A program made the translations under genes and the position numbers. Below are positions 8,413-16,819 of a DNA stretch of 36,968 nt, in pieces; within the stretch, counting starts at the first letter, position 1; every line of letters starts with the position of its first letter. The notes under the pieces are model-generated. The model ran no database searches. It saw nothing but the letters and a program-made list of their open reading frames with translations, and was not told the origin of the DNA. Origin of the DNA: an uncultured Pelagibacteraceae bacterium (lineage in GTDB: Bacteria; Pseudomonadota; Alphaproteobacteria; Pelagibacterales; Pelagibacteraceae). The DNA is taken from contig CABYCN010000008.1 of assembly GCA_902517455.1 (NCBI GenBank), positions 1 to 36,968 on the forward strand, read 5' to 3'.

Positions 8413-10019
8413 GAGTTGAGAATAAAATCAGAAGCTCTTTCTCCAATCATCAGAGTAGGCGCATTAAGATTACCACTCGTTATCTCAGGCATTACCGACG
8501 CGTCTGCAACCCTAATATTTTCTAATCCGTAAATTTTTAATTTTTCATCAACAACTGACATATCATCTAAACCCATTTTTAAAGTACATGAGGGATGATA
8601 AGCAGTTTCAGCTTTAGATTTTATATATTCTACAATTTCATTATTACTTTTTGCATTTTCTCCAGGTCCAATTTCTATACCAGCATAAGGTTTCATCGCA
8701 TTTTGACTTAATATTTTTCTCGCAACTTTTACGCATTTAACTGTTTCATATAAGTCATATTCATTTTCTAGATAATTAAATTGAATTTTAGGATAATCAT
8801 ACGGGTTAGAACTCTTGAGAGTTATAGTACCTCTACTTTTTGGTTGGTTTAAACTTGCATGAAGTTGATAACCGTGTCTGTCAGGATCCTCATTTCCATG
8901 ATCAATTACAAAAGCAGGAAAAAAATGAAACTGTATATTAGGACGCTTCTTATCTTCCGATGATTTACAAAACCCTCCTGCTTCAAGAAAAGAAGTAGCA
9001 CATGGTCCACTCTTATTTAAAAACCATTGAATACCTATTTTTAACATACTTATTTTATTAATATAAGAATATAGAGTGTCTGGTGTTTTACATTCTTGTT
9101 GTATATAAGTTTCCAAATGATCTTGAAGATTTTTACCAACTCCTTTTAAATTATGAACTACTTCAATACCTTTTTCTTTTAAATGATCAGCAGGTCCTAT
9201 TCCCGAAATCATCAGTAATTGTGGGGAGTTTATTGAGCCGCCACTAAGTATGATTTCTTTATTTGCATAAATTTTTTCAACTTTATCTTTTATCTTAACC
9301 TCAATACCAATTGCTTTTTTTCCCTCAAAAATTATTTTTTCTACAAAAGAATTGGTAAAAACTTTTAAGTTACCCCTTTTTTTGGCTGGATTTAGATAAT
9401 ATTTTGATGCACTGGCTCTTTGTCCCTTATGAATTGTGACATCATACATACCAAATCCTTCCTGATCTTCACCATTCATATCATCATTTAGTTTATATCC
9501 AGCTTCTTTAGCGGAATTTAAAAAAGCTCTAAATAATGGATTTTTATTTTTGGATTGGTTAATTGGAAGTAGGCCATTTCCACCCCTAAATTCATTACCC
9601 CCTTCTGACCATGTCTCAATTTTCTTGAAAAAAGGTAAAACCTTTTCATAACTCCAATTTTTTAATCCAAATGATGCCCATCTTTCATAATCATTTTTAT
9701 TTCCTCTAACATAAACCATTCCATTATGAGCAGAGCACCCACCCACCATTTTTCCTCTAGGACAAAATAATCTTCTGTTATTTAAGTAAGGTTCAGGCTC
9801 TGTGTAATATTTGTAATTATATTTTGGATCATGCATTGCATAAAGAATAGCTAGAGGCATGTTTACTTTCCAAATATCGCTTTCTTTACCCGCCTCAAAA
9901 ATAGCTACGGTATTTTGTTTTTTTTCTGATAATCTATTTGCTAGAACACTTCCAGCTGTACCTGCTCCTATAATTAAATAATCAAATTTCAAAGTAATAA
10001 TTTTATTTTGGGTGATCAC
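8409..10019 (-). CDS. GMC-family FAD-dependent alcohol/choline dehydrogenase-like oxidoreductase
   Basis: This roughly 536-residue flavoprotein has the Rossmann FAD motif GAGTAGSVLANR near residues 18-29. It also shows the GMC signature PRGKMVGGCSAHNGMVYVRG, the second signature GSINSPQLLMISGIGP, and the C-terminal catalytic pair His475 (YHPSCTLKMG) and Asn519 (GNLNAPTLMIGE), arranged as in choline oxidase and BetA. It probably oxidises a primary alcohol to an aldehyde; choline is only one possibility. The GTG start at 10019 lies inside the upstream dioxygenase gene. A TTG at 9990-9992 just after that gene's stop would give an N-terminus MKFDYLIIGAG and is an equal alternative. No clear ribosome-binding site decides between them. 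Confidence 0.92.
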   Translation of the reverse strand: MITQNKIITLKFDYLIIGAGTAGSVLANRLSEKKQNTVAIFEAGKESDIWKVNMPLAILYAMHDPKYNYKYYTEPEPYLNNRRLFCPRGKMVGGCSAHNGMVYVRGNKNDYERWASFGLKNWSYEKVLPFFKKIETWSEGGNEFRGGNGLLPINQSKNKNPLFRAFLNSAKEAGYKLNDDMNGEDQEGFGMYDVTIHKGQRASASKYYLNPAKKRGNLKVFTNSFVEKIIFEGKKAIGIEVKIKDKVEKIYANKEIILSGGSINSPQLLMISGIGPADHLKEKGIEVVHNLKGVGKNLQDHLETYIQQECKTPDTLYSYINKISMLKIGIQWFLNKSGPCATSFLEAGGFCKSSEDKKRPNIQFHFFPAFVIDHGNEDPDRHGYQLHASLNQPKSRGTITLKSSNPYDYPKIQFNYLENEYDLYETVKCVKVARKILSQNAMKPYAGIEIGPGENAKSNNEIVEYIKSKAETAYHPSCTLKMGLDDMSVVDEKLKIYGLENIRVADASVMPEITSGNLNAPTLMIGERASDFILNS

Positions 10020-10830
10020 CTTCTATTGCAATTCTATCCATTACTCTCTCATAACCTAAGCCTCTGCCAGGAAAAAAATCACTCAGGCCTTGATGCAGAA
10101 GAGATCTGTTATCCCAAATTGCAACAGCATTTTCAGTCCATTTTATTCTACAAGTAAAGTCCAATCTTTCTTGGTGTTTAAAGATCTTTTTAAGTGTTTC
10201 ATTACTTTCCTTTTCGTCCATATCTAATATCTTTTTTGTGTACATTGAATTTACGAATAGAATTTTATTACCTGTTTCAGGATGCACTCTCACAATGGGG
10301 TGAATATTTGAATATTCTTTTAGATTTCCATTGCCCTCCATCTTTTTGTAATTTTCAGTAAATGCTGCTGCACCTAATGAACTATGTATTGCTTTTTTGT
10401 CTTTTATTTTATTTTTAATTTTATCATCTAAAGTTTCGTATGCTATTTCCATATTTGAAAACATTGTATCTCCTCCAACTGGTGGAATTTTATGTGATCT
10501 TAGTATAATTACTTTTGTAGGCTTTGGATTATAACTTACATCAGTATGCCAACCTTCACCCCATTGATGTTTCTCATCCGAGGCTTTAATTATCCTTAAA
10601 ATTTCAGGATAATTTTCTCGAGCTTTAACATATATATGTTTCTCAAGAGGACCAAAATGTTTAGCTAATTCTATGTGTTCATCGGAAGTTATGTCCTGAT
10701 TTCTAAAAAAAACTACTTTATGTTCTAACATCAATGAATTAATTTCTTGCCAATTTTCTTTAGATGTATTTTTAAGATTGATGCCAGTAATTTCTGCTCC
10801 TAATGCGCCTGAAAGTAAATTTATTTGCAT
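10003..10830 (-). CDS. TauD/TfdA-family Fe(II)/2-oxoglutarate-dependent dioxygenase
   Basis: This 275-residue enzyme has the family's iron ligands His95 and Asp97 in GWHTDVSY and the distal His246 in RSLLHQGLSDF. A downstream Arg (257 or 262, in GRGLGYER) would bind the 2-oxoglutarate carboxylate. The N-terminal segment GALGAEITGINL is typical of TauD-like enzymes. Family members hydroxylate taurine, alkyl sulfates, 2,4-D, quaternary amines and other carboxylates or sulfonates, releasing CO2 and succinate. The substrate is unknown. The gene overlaps the GMC oxidoreductase gene by 17 bp (or precedes it closely, depending on the start), so hydroxylation followed by alcohol oxidation of the same molecule is a reasonable reading of the operon. 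Confidence 0.9.
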   Translation of the reverse strand: MQINLLSGALGAEITGINLKNTSKENWQEINSLMLEHKVVFFRNQDITSDEHIELAKHFGPLEKHIYVKARENYPEILRIIKASDEKHQWGEGWHTDVSYNPKPTKVIILRSHKIPPVGGDTMFSNMEIAYETLDDKIKNKIKDKKAIHSSLGAAAFTENYKKMEGNGNLKEYSNIHPIVRVHPETGNKILFVNSMYTKKILDMDEKESNETLKKIFKHQERLDFTCRIKWTENAVAIWDNRSLLHQGLSDFFPGRGLGYERVMDRIAIEGDHPK

Positions 10831-10836
10831 AATAAA

Positions 10837-10865
10837 ATGATATAATTTGGCATTTAGTTTGTCAT
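10837..10865 (-). promoter_or_regulatory. Candidate promoter of the dioxygenase-GMC-permease unit
   Basis: On the minus strand, ATGACA (10865-10860) and TATCAT (10842-10837) are separated by 17 bases and lie just upstream of the dioxygenase ATG at 10830. The -10 box ends six bases before the ATG, so any leader would be very short. It is a weak match in AT-rich DNA. Confidence 0.25.
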
Positions 10866-10907
10866 TATGATTTTAAAGTTATTTTAATCTTTCTATTTTA
10901 AAAATAC

Positions 10908-11765
10908 TCATTTATTAATTTTATCTGCAATTAATATTTTTCTTTGCATTTCCCTTAGCACAGGTTTTTCAATAAGTTTACCATCAATTACAACTAAACC
11001 CGTATTTGATGCATTAAATTGATCTATAATCTTTTTAGCTTTATCAATTTCATCTTTAGGAGGTGTAAAAATTTTATTTAAAATATCTATTTGTTTTGGG
11101 TGAATTGAACCTTTTCCAGTAAATCCTAAATCTCTAACAAGTTCTGCCTCTTTTATCATACCATCCATATCTTCTAAATCTAAATAGGGAACATCTATAA
11201 CATCTATTCCAGCACTGGCACCCGCATGTACTAGTTTTGACCTAGCGTAGATCAAATTTTGATAGTTATTAGGAACTCTAAGTTCAGCAGCCATATCAAC
11301 TCCACCAAAATATAAAGCCACTATTCTTTTACTAGAGTGAGCGATATCATAAACATTTTCAAGAGCTTCATTTGTTTCCATTATAACATGAAGATCAGTA
11401 TCTAAATCACAGTCAGTTAGCAGATCATCTATAAAAGCTATCTCATCAGGAGTTTTAACCTTAGGTAACATTAAAGCTTTAATTTTTAATTTACTTGAAA
11501 TAAATGCTTCTAAATCTAAAAGCCCAAATTTTGTTCTCTGACAATTTATTCTTACAACTAACTCAACGTCATTTTTAACCTCAAGTGTCTTCAAAGCATT
11601 TATTGTATTTTTTCGAGCTTGATCTTTATCTTTAATAGCTATCCCATCCTCTAACTCGATACAAACCATATCAGCACCTGATGCTAAAGCTTTTGGAAAC
11701 ATATCTGGTTTAAGACCTGGCGTAAATATAAAACTCCGTCTAACCTTAATTTTATCTAAATCCAT
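10908..11765 (-). CDS. HpcH/HpaI-family CoA-ester lyase (CitE / malyl-CoA lyase-like)
   Basis: This 285-residue TIM-barrel protein starts with the CitE-type sequence RRSFIFTPGLKPDMFPKAL and carries IELEDGIA near residues 37-43, where acidic residues help the metal site. It also has VVRINCQRT, the metal-binding Glu in HVIMETNEALENV, and the conserved GKGSIHPKQI segment near the C-terminal third. These features fit citrate lyase beta subunit-like, malyl-CoA, beta-methylmalyl-CoA or citramalyl-CoA lyases or thioesterases. No CitD or CitF genes are present, so it is not a classical citrate lyase complex. It lies 77 bp upstream of the dioxygenase gene on the same strand and may lead that transcript. 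It is divergent from the BKACE gene. Confidence 0.87.
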   Translation of the reverse strand: MDLDKIKVRRSFIFTPGLKPDMFPKALASGADMVCIELEDGIAIKDKDQARKNTINALKTLEVKNDVELVVRINCQRTKFGLLDLEAFISSKLKIKALMLPKVKTPDEIAFIDDLLTDCDLDTDLHVIMETNEALENVYDIAHSSKRIVALYFGGVDMAAELRVPNNYQNLIYARSKLVHAGASAGIDVIDVPYLDLEDMDGMIKEAELVRDLGFTGKGSIHPKQIDILNKIFTPPKDEIDKAKKIIDQFNASNTGLVVIDGKLIEKPVLREMQRKILIADKINK

Positions 11766-11803
11766 TTAAATATTATATCCTATTATTTAAAATGATATGA
11801 TAT

Positions 11804-11809
11804 TATAAT
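11804..11809 (+). promoter_or_regulatory. Consensus -10 box upstream of the BKACE gene
   Basis: A perfect TATAAT sits 12 bases before the ATG at 11822, in the 56-bp divergent gap to the CitE-like gene. No good -35 hexamer lies 16-18 bases upstream. If used, the leader would be only about six bases, again pointing to a near-leaderless message. Confidence 0.3.
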
Positions 11810-11821
11810 TTTTAAAAAAAA

Positions 11822-12706
11822 ATGAATAATAAAGTATTTATTTCATGTGCTATTACAGGTTCAGGTGATACTGCCAGTAAACATCCTGACTTACCAAAAA
11901 CCCCAGAACAAATAGCAAAAGCTTCAATTGAAGCAGCAAAAGCAGGAGCAGCGATAGCTCATATTCATGTTAGAGAAGAGGATGGTACACCTAGTAGAAG
12001 ACTTGAACTTTATAAAGAGGTAGTTGATAGGGTTAGATCATCTGATACGGATGTTGTGCTAAACCTTACTACAGGCATGGGTGGTGATTTAGATATTGGT
12101 GAAAAAAATCCTCTAGAGTTTGGACCATTAACCGATATGGCCAATGTCATGGAAAGAATTTCAAACGCAGAACAGTTTCTTCCAGAAATATGTACACTTG
12201 ATTGTGGAACTTTAAATTTTGGTGATGGATCTGTAATTACAGTAAATACACCTAGGGATCTTCGTAGAGCAGCAAAAAAATTAAAAGAAATAAAAGTAAA
12301 ACCAGAAATTGAAGCTTTTGACCTTGGTAATATGTGGTTTGGTGCACAACTTTACAACGAAGGTTTATTAAGTGATCCCCCAATGTTTCAGATGTGTTTA
12401 GGAATTCCTTGGGGAGCACCTGCAACACCATTAGCCATGCAAGCAATGAAAGATATAATGCCTAACGAAGCTGTATGGTCTGGATTTGCAATTTCAAGAA
12501 ATGAAATGCCTTATGTTGCTCAAACAGTTATTATGGGTGGTAATCCGAGAGTAGGGTTAGAAGATAATTTATATATATCAAAAGGTAAGCTTGCCACAAA
12601 TCCTCAATTAGTAGAGAAAGCAAGAAGAATTGTTGAGGATTTGGGAGTATCAATAATGACACCTCAAGAAACAAGAGAGAAATTAAAACTTGTAAAACAC
12701 AAGTAA
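11822..12706 (+). CDS. BKACE-family beta-keto acid cleavage enzyme, candidate 3-dehydrocarnitine cleavage enzyme
   Basis: This 294-residue TIM-barrel protein belongs to the BKACE (DUF849) family, zinc enzymes that condense a beta-keto acid with acetyl-CoA and split it into acetoacetate and a new CoA thioester. The zinc ligands fit: His47 and His49 in AIAHIHVRE, and Glu247 in RVGLEDNLY. The N-terminal FISCAITGSG and the P-rich KTPEQIA segment are family features. The next gene overlaps by one base (TAATG) and encodes an L-carnitine dehydrogenase-like protein. That is the classic pairing for the 3-dehydrocarnitine cleavage subfamily, which yields betainyl-CoA and acetoacetate. The family assignment is strong; the dehydrocarnitine substrate rests on context. 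Confidence 0.9.
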   Translation: MNNKVFISCAITGSGDTASKHPDLPKTPEQIAKASIEAAKAGAAIAHIHVREEDGTPSRRLELYKEVVDRVRSSDTDVVLNLTTGMGGDLDIGEKNPLEFGPLTDMANVMERISNAEQFLPEICTLDCGTLNFGDGSVITVNTPRDLRRAAKKLKEIKVKPEIEAFDLGNMWFGAQLYNEGLLSDPPMFQMCLGIPWGAPATPLAMQAMKDIMPNEAVWSGFAISRNEMPYVAQTVIMGGNPRVGLEDNLYISKGKLATNPQLVEKARRIVEDLGVSIMTPQETREKLKLVKHK

Positions 12707-13650
12707 TGTCAAAAATTAAAGATGTTGCTGTAATAGGGACAGGAGTTATAGGGATAGGGTGGATAATCAGATGTTTAGCTCATGGAAAGAGAGTAAGGGC
12801 ATATGATATAAATCCTAAAAATAAAAACGATTTAATAGAAGAGATTAAAAGAACTAGACCATTTATAAAAAAAGTTTTTTATAAAAATAAAATTAATTTA
12901 AAAAACTTGTCATTTTTTACAAAATTAGATGAAGCATTGTTAAATGCAGAGATTATTTTTGAATGTGTGCCAGAAAATTATAGTGTGAAAATTAAATTAA
13001 TGAAGCAAATAGGTTTATTTTCTAAACCGTTCAGTGTCATATCCTCCAGTTCATCTGGTTTACTTCCTTCAAAAATATATTCAAAATGTAAAAATCCCCA
13101 AAGAGGCTTAATAGGTCACCCTTTTAATCCTGTTTATTTATTACCAGGTGTTGAAATAGTTCCAGGTAAAAAAACAAAAAAAGTTTACATAAATAAAGCT
13201 AGAAAATTTTATAAGTCTATCTCCATGAATCCGATTATGATCAAAAAAGAATTGCCGGGTTATTTAGCTGACAGACTTCAAGAAGCTTTATGGAGAGAGG
13301 GCCTACACATAATAAATGAAGGTCACGCAACCACAGAGGATTTAGATAGAGCTATTGAAGACGGTCCAGGTATTAGATGGTCTTTGATGGGAACATTTTT
13401 AACTTTTCATTTGGCTGGAGGTAAGGCCGGAATGAAGCATATGCTTGAACAGTTTGGACCTGCATTAAAACTTCCATGGACAAAATTGAAATCACCAACC
13501 TTAACAAAAAAACTTGTTAATCGATTGGTAACTGGAACAAAAAAACAATCTAAAGGTAAGTCAGTAGCTAGAATTTCAAATATAAGAGACGAATATTTTG
13601 TTAATTTACTTAAACTCAGAAAAAAATACGAAAATAAAATTAGAAATTAA
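12706..13650 (+). CDS. L-carnitine dehydrogenase-like 3-hydroxyacyl-CoA dehydrogenase family protein
   Basis: This 314-residue NAD-dependent enzyme has the Rossmann motif GTGVIGIGW at residues 11-19. It has a catalytic-type His138 in GHPFNPVYLLPGVEIVPG with the partner Glu150, the SSSSSGLLPS segment, and a helical C-terminal domain with LADRLQEALWREGLHI. This pattern, especially the GHPFNPVYLLPLVE-like stretch with the non-CoA-type C-terminus, matches carnitine dehydrogenase, which oxidises L-carnitine to 3-dehydrocarnitine. The length matches single-domain carnitine dehydrogenases; there is no fused thioesterase domain. It is translationally coupled to the BKACE gene. The stop overlaps the stop of the convergent SDR gene. 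Confidence 0.85.
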   Translation: MSKIKDVAVIGTGVIGIGWIIRCLAHGKRVRAYDINPKNKNDLIEEIKRTRPFIKKVFYKNKINLKNLSFFTKLDEALLNAEIIFECVPENYSVKIKLMKQIGLFSKPFSVISSSSSGLLPSKIYSKCKNPQRGLIGHPFNPVYLLPGVEIVPGKKTKKVYINKARKFYKSISMNPIMIKKELPGYLADRLQEALWREGLHIINEGHATTEDLDRAIEDGPGIRWSLMGTFLTFHLAGGKAGMKHMLEQFGPALKLPWTKLKSPTLTKKLVNRLVTGTKKQSKGKSVARISNIRDEYFVNLLKLRKKYENKIRN

Positions 13651-14432
13651 TCTAGTCTAGTTGCATTACCATCAACACCTATTACTTGACCAGATATTCT
13701 TTTAGCATCTTCTGATATTAAGAAGCTACACATGTATCCAATATCTTCCTCATAAACCCAACTATTTATTGATGACATGGATATAAATTCTTTCTCAACA
13801 GATTTTTTTGAAATTTTTAAAAATTTTGCTTTATCTCTTATTACTCTAACCATACGATTACCTTTTATTGTTCCAGGACATATAGCATTAACTCTTATTT
13901 TAAATTTTCCTAATTCCATAGCTAATGTTTTCGTTATTCCAATAACAGCCCATTTACTTGCTGCATATGGAGACCTAAGAGGAAAACCCATAATACCTGC
14001 TCCCGAAGACATGTTTATAATTGATCCTCCTTTATTTTTTTTTAACATCGGAATAGCAAGTTTAGTAAAATAAAAGTGACTAATAACATTTGTCTTTAGA
14101 GTCTTTTCCCATTGTATAGAGGATAACTTTTCAATTGTTCCCGTTGGTCCAGCAACACCGACATTATTTATTAAACAGTCTAATTTTTTTGTTTTTTTTG
14201 AGATTTTTGTAAATAATTGTATTACATCATCTTCACTAGAAGCATCGCAGTGATAAGTAAACAGTTTTTTATTAATTTGCTTGTGTTTTTTTATTTTACT
14301 TAAATATTTTTTTTGAACATCACATAAAAAAACGGTAGCACCTTTTAATAAACAAATCTTGGCAGTTGCCCAACCAATACCAGATGCTCCTGCTGAAATT
14401 AAAATTCTTTTATTTTTAAGAGTATTATTCAT
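13647..14432 (-). CDS. Short-chain dehydrogenase/reductase (SDR)
   Basis: This 261-residue classical SDR has the coenzyme loop SAGASGIGWA near residues 13-22, with the usual first Thr replaced by Ser. It also has CDASSEDDV, the structural NNVG motif, catalytic Ser in INMSSGAGIMG, YAASK (Tyr and Lys of the active site), and the C-terminal SGQVIGVDGN. It is probably an NAD(P)-dependent oxidoreductase of a small alcohol or ketone. The substrate is unknown. The gene is embedded between carnitine-type genes on the opposite strand and is divergent from the butyrobetaine hydroxylase-like gene with a 95-bp gap, so shared regulation is possible. Basic residues are frequent in the N-terminal third, as in other proteins of this AT-rich genome. 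Confidence 0.88.
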   Translation of the reverse strand: MNNTLKNKRILISAGASGIGWATAKICLLKGATVFLCDVQKKYLSKIKKHKQINKKLFTYHCDASSEDDVIQLFTKISKKTKKLDCLINNVGVAGPTGTIEKLSSIQWEKTLKTNVISHFYFTKLAIPMLKKNKGGSIINMSSGAGIMGFPLRSPYAASKWAVIGITKTLAMELGKFKIRVNAICPGTIKGNRMVRVIRDKAKFLKISKKSVEKEFISMSSINSWVYEEDIGYMCSFLISEDAKRISGQVIGVDGNATRLD

Positions 14433-14527
14433 TGTATGATTACTTTAATATTGTATGAAGGAAAAAAACAAGAATATTATTAATAAAAATTATTGAAAAA
14501 CCTTTAAAAAATATTAAGAATTTAAAA

Positions 14528-15673
14528 ATGGTCAAAATTAGCTTAATTGAAAAAAAAGAAAATAATTTATTTGTTAAATGGAGTGATGGAGAAAAAAGTA
14601 ATTTTAATTACTTATGGCTAAGAGACAATTGTCCAACCGCTCATGATAAAAATTCAAATCATAGAATGTTTAATATCCTTGAAGTTCCTTTAGATATTGA
14701 AGCTAAAAAATGTAAAATTAATGACGATGGAAAACTTGAGGTTGTTTGGAGTGCAGGCAATCATACAAGTTATTATGATCAAGAATGGCTTCGAAAAAAT
14801 TGCTACACTATAAATAATAAAAAAAAGTATTTATCTCCATACCAGTTATGGAATTGCTCTTTACAAAAAAATTTAGAATCAATCAGTATTGAACATGATG
14901 AAATTATAGAGACCGAAGAGGGCCTGATTAAGTGGTTAGAACTATTACACTATAAAGGTATTGCCATAGTTAAGAATTCTCCAACCAAAGATAAATCAGC
15001 ATTTAAAGTTTTAAACAGAATTAGCCATACTCGAGAAACTTTTTTTAAGACGCCTTTTGAAGTTTTAAATATTCCTAAACCTAATAATTCTGCTTACACA
15101 GCTCACGCTTTAAGAAATCATATGGATTTACCTTGGTTTGAAAATCCTCCTGGTTATCAATTTTTACACTGTCTTATCAATTCTGCAAAGGGTGGAGATT
15201 CATCTGCAGTGGATGCGTTTGCTGTTGCTAACTATTTAAAAAATAATGAAAAAGAAATTTTTGAAACATTAGTAAAAATACCACTTAAGTTTAGAGATAA
15301 AGATTATACCCAAGAGGCTCATAGAAGTTTTTATGCTCCAGCAATTTCTTTAACTAAAGATGGAGACTTTAATGACATAAGATTTAGTGTTGCAACTATG
15401 GACGCTTTAGACTGTCATCCAGATTTAATGAAAGAAGTTTATGAGGCTCACCATAGATTTGGCAATCTTTTACATGATGATAAATTTCAAATAAAATTTA
15501 GACTTGTTCCAGGTGATATTTTTTCTTTTAATAATAGAAGGATTTTACATGGTCGAACTGAATATGATCCAAATTCTGGAAGTCGACATCTCCAAGGATA
15601 TTATATGGACCGTGATGAAATTATTGGGAGATTGAGTTTTCTTAAAAATCTTAATAAAAAAAAGGCCCTTTAA
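14528..15673 (+). CDS. Gamma-butyrobetaine hydroxylase-like Fe(II)/2-oxoglutarate dioxygenase
   Basis: This 381-residue protein has the two-part layout of gamma-butyrobetaine and trimethyllysine dioxygenases. A small N-terminal DUF971-type domain (LWLRDNCPTAHD near 29-40) precedes a TauD-like catalytic domain. Iron ligands are His198 and Asp200 in RNHMDLPW and His341 in ILHGRTEYD, and Arg353 in SGSRHLQG suits 2-oxoglutarate binding. ENPPGYQFLHC is a characteristic stretch. The reaction expected is hydroxylation of gamma-butyrobetaine to L-carnitine, which feeds the adjacent carnitine dehydrogenase and BKACE. Only one cysteine is in the N-terminal domain's metal loop, so the zinc site of animal enzymes looks absent. 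The last codons lie inside a strong terminator hairpin. Confidence 0.88.
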   Translation: MVKISLIEKKENNLFVKWSDGEKSNFNYLWLRDNCPTAHDKNSNHRMFNILEVPLDIEAKKCKINDDGKLEVVWSAGNHTSYYDQEWLRKNCYTINNKKKYLSPYQLWNCSLQKNLESISIEHDEIIETEEGLIKWLELLHYKGIAIVKNSPTKDKSAFKVLNRISHTRETFFKTPFEVLNIPKPNNSAYTAHALRNHMDLPWFENPPGYQFLHCLINSAKGGDSSAVDAFAVANYLKNNEKEIFETLVKIPLKFRDKDYTQEAHRSFYAPAISLTKDGDFNDIRFSVATMDALDCHPDLMKEVYEAHHRFGNLLHDDKFQIKFRLVPGDIFSFNNRRILHGRTEYDPNSGSRHLQGYYMDRDEIIGRLSFLKNLNKKKAL

Positions 15674-15685
15674 AAAAGGGCCTTT
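15661..15685. terminator. Bidirectional intrinsic terminator between the hydroxylase gene and proX
   Basis: Perfect 11-bp inverted repeat: AAAGGCCCTTT at 15661-15671 and AAAGGGCCTTT at 15675-15685, with a three-base loop. On the plus strand it is followed by AGTTTTTAA, and on the minus strand by TTTTTATTAA. It therefore suits both convergent genes. The left arm overlaps the last sense codons and the first base of the TAA stop (15671-15673) of the butyrobetaine hydroxylase-like gene. Confidence 0.88.
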
Positions 15686-15707
15686 AGTTTTTAATATTTT
15701 AAAAGTT

Positions 15708-16718
15708 TTATTTTAGCCAAGGCTTCCACTTATCTGGATTGTTGTCTAACCACTCTGCAACAACTTCTTTTACAGGTCTTTTCTTAATATCAACTTCAAC
15801 TAACATTTTAGCTTGGTCAATATTTTGTAATGACATGTTTTCAAAGAACTTCTTAGCTTCTGCGTTTTCAGATTTAGCAAACACAGCTGGATTACCGTAA
15901 TTCATTGTGTAATCTTTAGCCCAACCAGTTCCTGGCCAACCTTTTTTTCCACAATCTTTCCAGTTACCTGCTTCCGTAAATGTATCAGGGTCACAAACTT
16001 TGTGATCTGGAAGCTGAACTCCTACCATGTCAAATTCACCAAAGAACCAGTGAGGTGACCAAAGGTATAACATAAAAGGTTCTTTCCTCATGTAAGCTGC
16101 TTTTGCTTCAGCAATAGCTGCAGCTTCAGTTCCAAGTTCATCTGCTTGAAAGTCAATTCCTAAAATATCAAGTCTTTTTTGGTCATGGCAATTCCAACCA
16201 GCTACAGGACAACCGATAAGTCTACCTCTTTTACCAGTCTCGATAGTAGCAAACTTAGCTTTATGTTTATTTAAATCTTTCCAAGTTTTGATACCAAACT
16301 CCTCTGCAGCGTACCTTGGGATCCAGTAATCAGATAATCCAATGATTCCAGATGTTCCTAAAAGATCTACGCTTCCATCTCCACTGTAAGATCCAACAAC
16401 TTTACCTTCGTAAATAAGATCTTCATTTAACATTACAGAGTCTGCTTCAGCATAACTTGGCCAGCTTTCACAAGCAAAATCAATTTCTCCTGCTGCAATC
16501 GCTTCCCATAAACCAGTTCCTGATGGAAATACTGTTTGTTTAACTTTATATCCATATTCTCTTTCAAGAATAGCCACAGCAACTTCACAAGTAATTATAC
16601 CACCTGTCCAGTCTGCAATAGCTGCGTGAAGTCTTTTAGCAGCATTCGCTTGCCCTAAACTTCCGATTAGTAGCACCATAGATAAAAATAGTGCTGATAT
16701 TGTTTTAGTTAATTTCAT
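15708..16718 (-). CDS. proX: Glycine betaine/carnitine-type ABC transporter substrate-binding protein (ProX/OpuAC family)
   Basis: This 336-residue periplasmic receptor has a signal peptide (KTISALFLSMVLLIGSLGQANA, cleavage expected after ANA near residue 27). The mature protein has the OpuAC fold. Tryptophans are suited to an aromatic cage for a trimethylammonium group: IADWTGG, ESWPSYAEAD and YLWSPHWFF. The family binds glycine betaine, proline betaine, choline or carnitine. An excellent Shine-Dalgarno, GGAGG at 16726-16730 with seven-base spacing, suggests strong translation, as expected for a receptor. It follows the permease gene on the same strand after about 100 bp and ends at the bidirectional terminator. 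The nearby carnitine enzymes make carnitine or butyrobetaine plausible ligands. Confidence 0.92.
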   Translation of the reverse strand: MKLTKTISALFLSMVLLIGSLGQANAAKRLHAAIADWTGGIITCEVAVAILEREYGYKVKQTVFPSGTGLWEAIAAGEIDFACESWPSYAEADSVMLNEDLIYEGKVVGSYSGDGSVDLLGTSGIIGLSDYWIPRYAAEEFGIKTWKDLNKHKAKFATIETGKRGRLIGCPVAGWNCHDQKRLDILGIDFQADELGTEAAAIAEAKAAYMRKEPFMLYLWSPHWFFGEFDMVGVQLPDHKVCDPDTFTEAGNWKDCGKKGWPGTGWAKDYTMNYGNPAVFAKSENAEAKKFFENMSLQNIDQAKMLVEVDIKKRPVKEVVAEWLDNNPDKWKPWLK

Positions 16719-16723
16719 TAAGT

Positions 16724-16732
16724 TTCCTCCCT
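16724..16732 (-). promoter_or_regulatory. Strong ribosome-binding site of proX
   Basis: On the minus strand, AGGGAGGAA ends six bases before the ATG at 16718. Its GGAGG core has seven-base spacing. Most genes here have weak or no Shine-Dalgarno, so this one stands out and supports high expression of the receptor relative to the permease. The rest of the 101-bp gap to the permease gene shows only a weak six-pair inverted repeat and no riboswitch fold I recognise. Confidence 0.8.
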
Positions 16733-16819
16733 TAAATTTAAAAACTTATTCTAGAACAAAAGCTATGTAAATGTAAACCAGGCAAAAATGGCTTAAATCT
16801 TAAATTAATGGGTTTTTTT

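Noticed and set aside
10908..11765. Citrate lyase beta subunit (citE) of the classical complex
   Set aside because: No acyl carrier (CitD) or alpha subunit (CitF) gene accompanies it; stand-alone CitE-like lyases act on other CoA esters.
16719..16819. A glycine-type or other riboswitch upstream of proX
   Set aside because: The gap holds only a weak six-pair stem (AAGCCA/TGGTTT on the minus strand) and a strong Shine-Dalgarno; no tandem aptamer-like conserved pattern is present.
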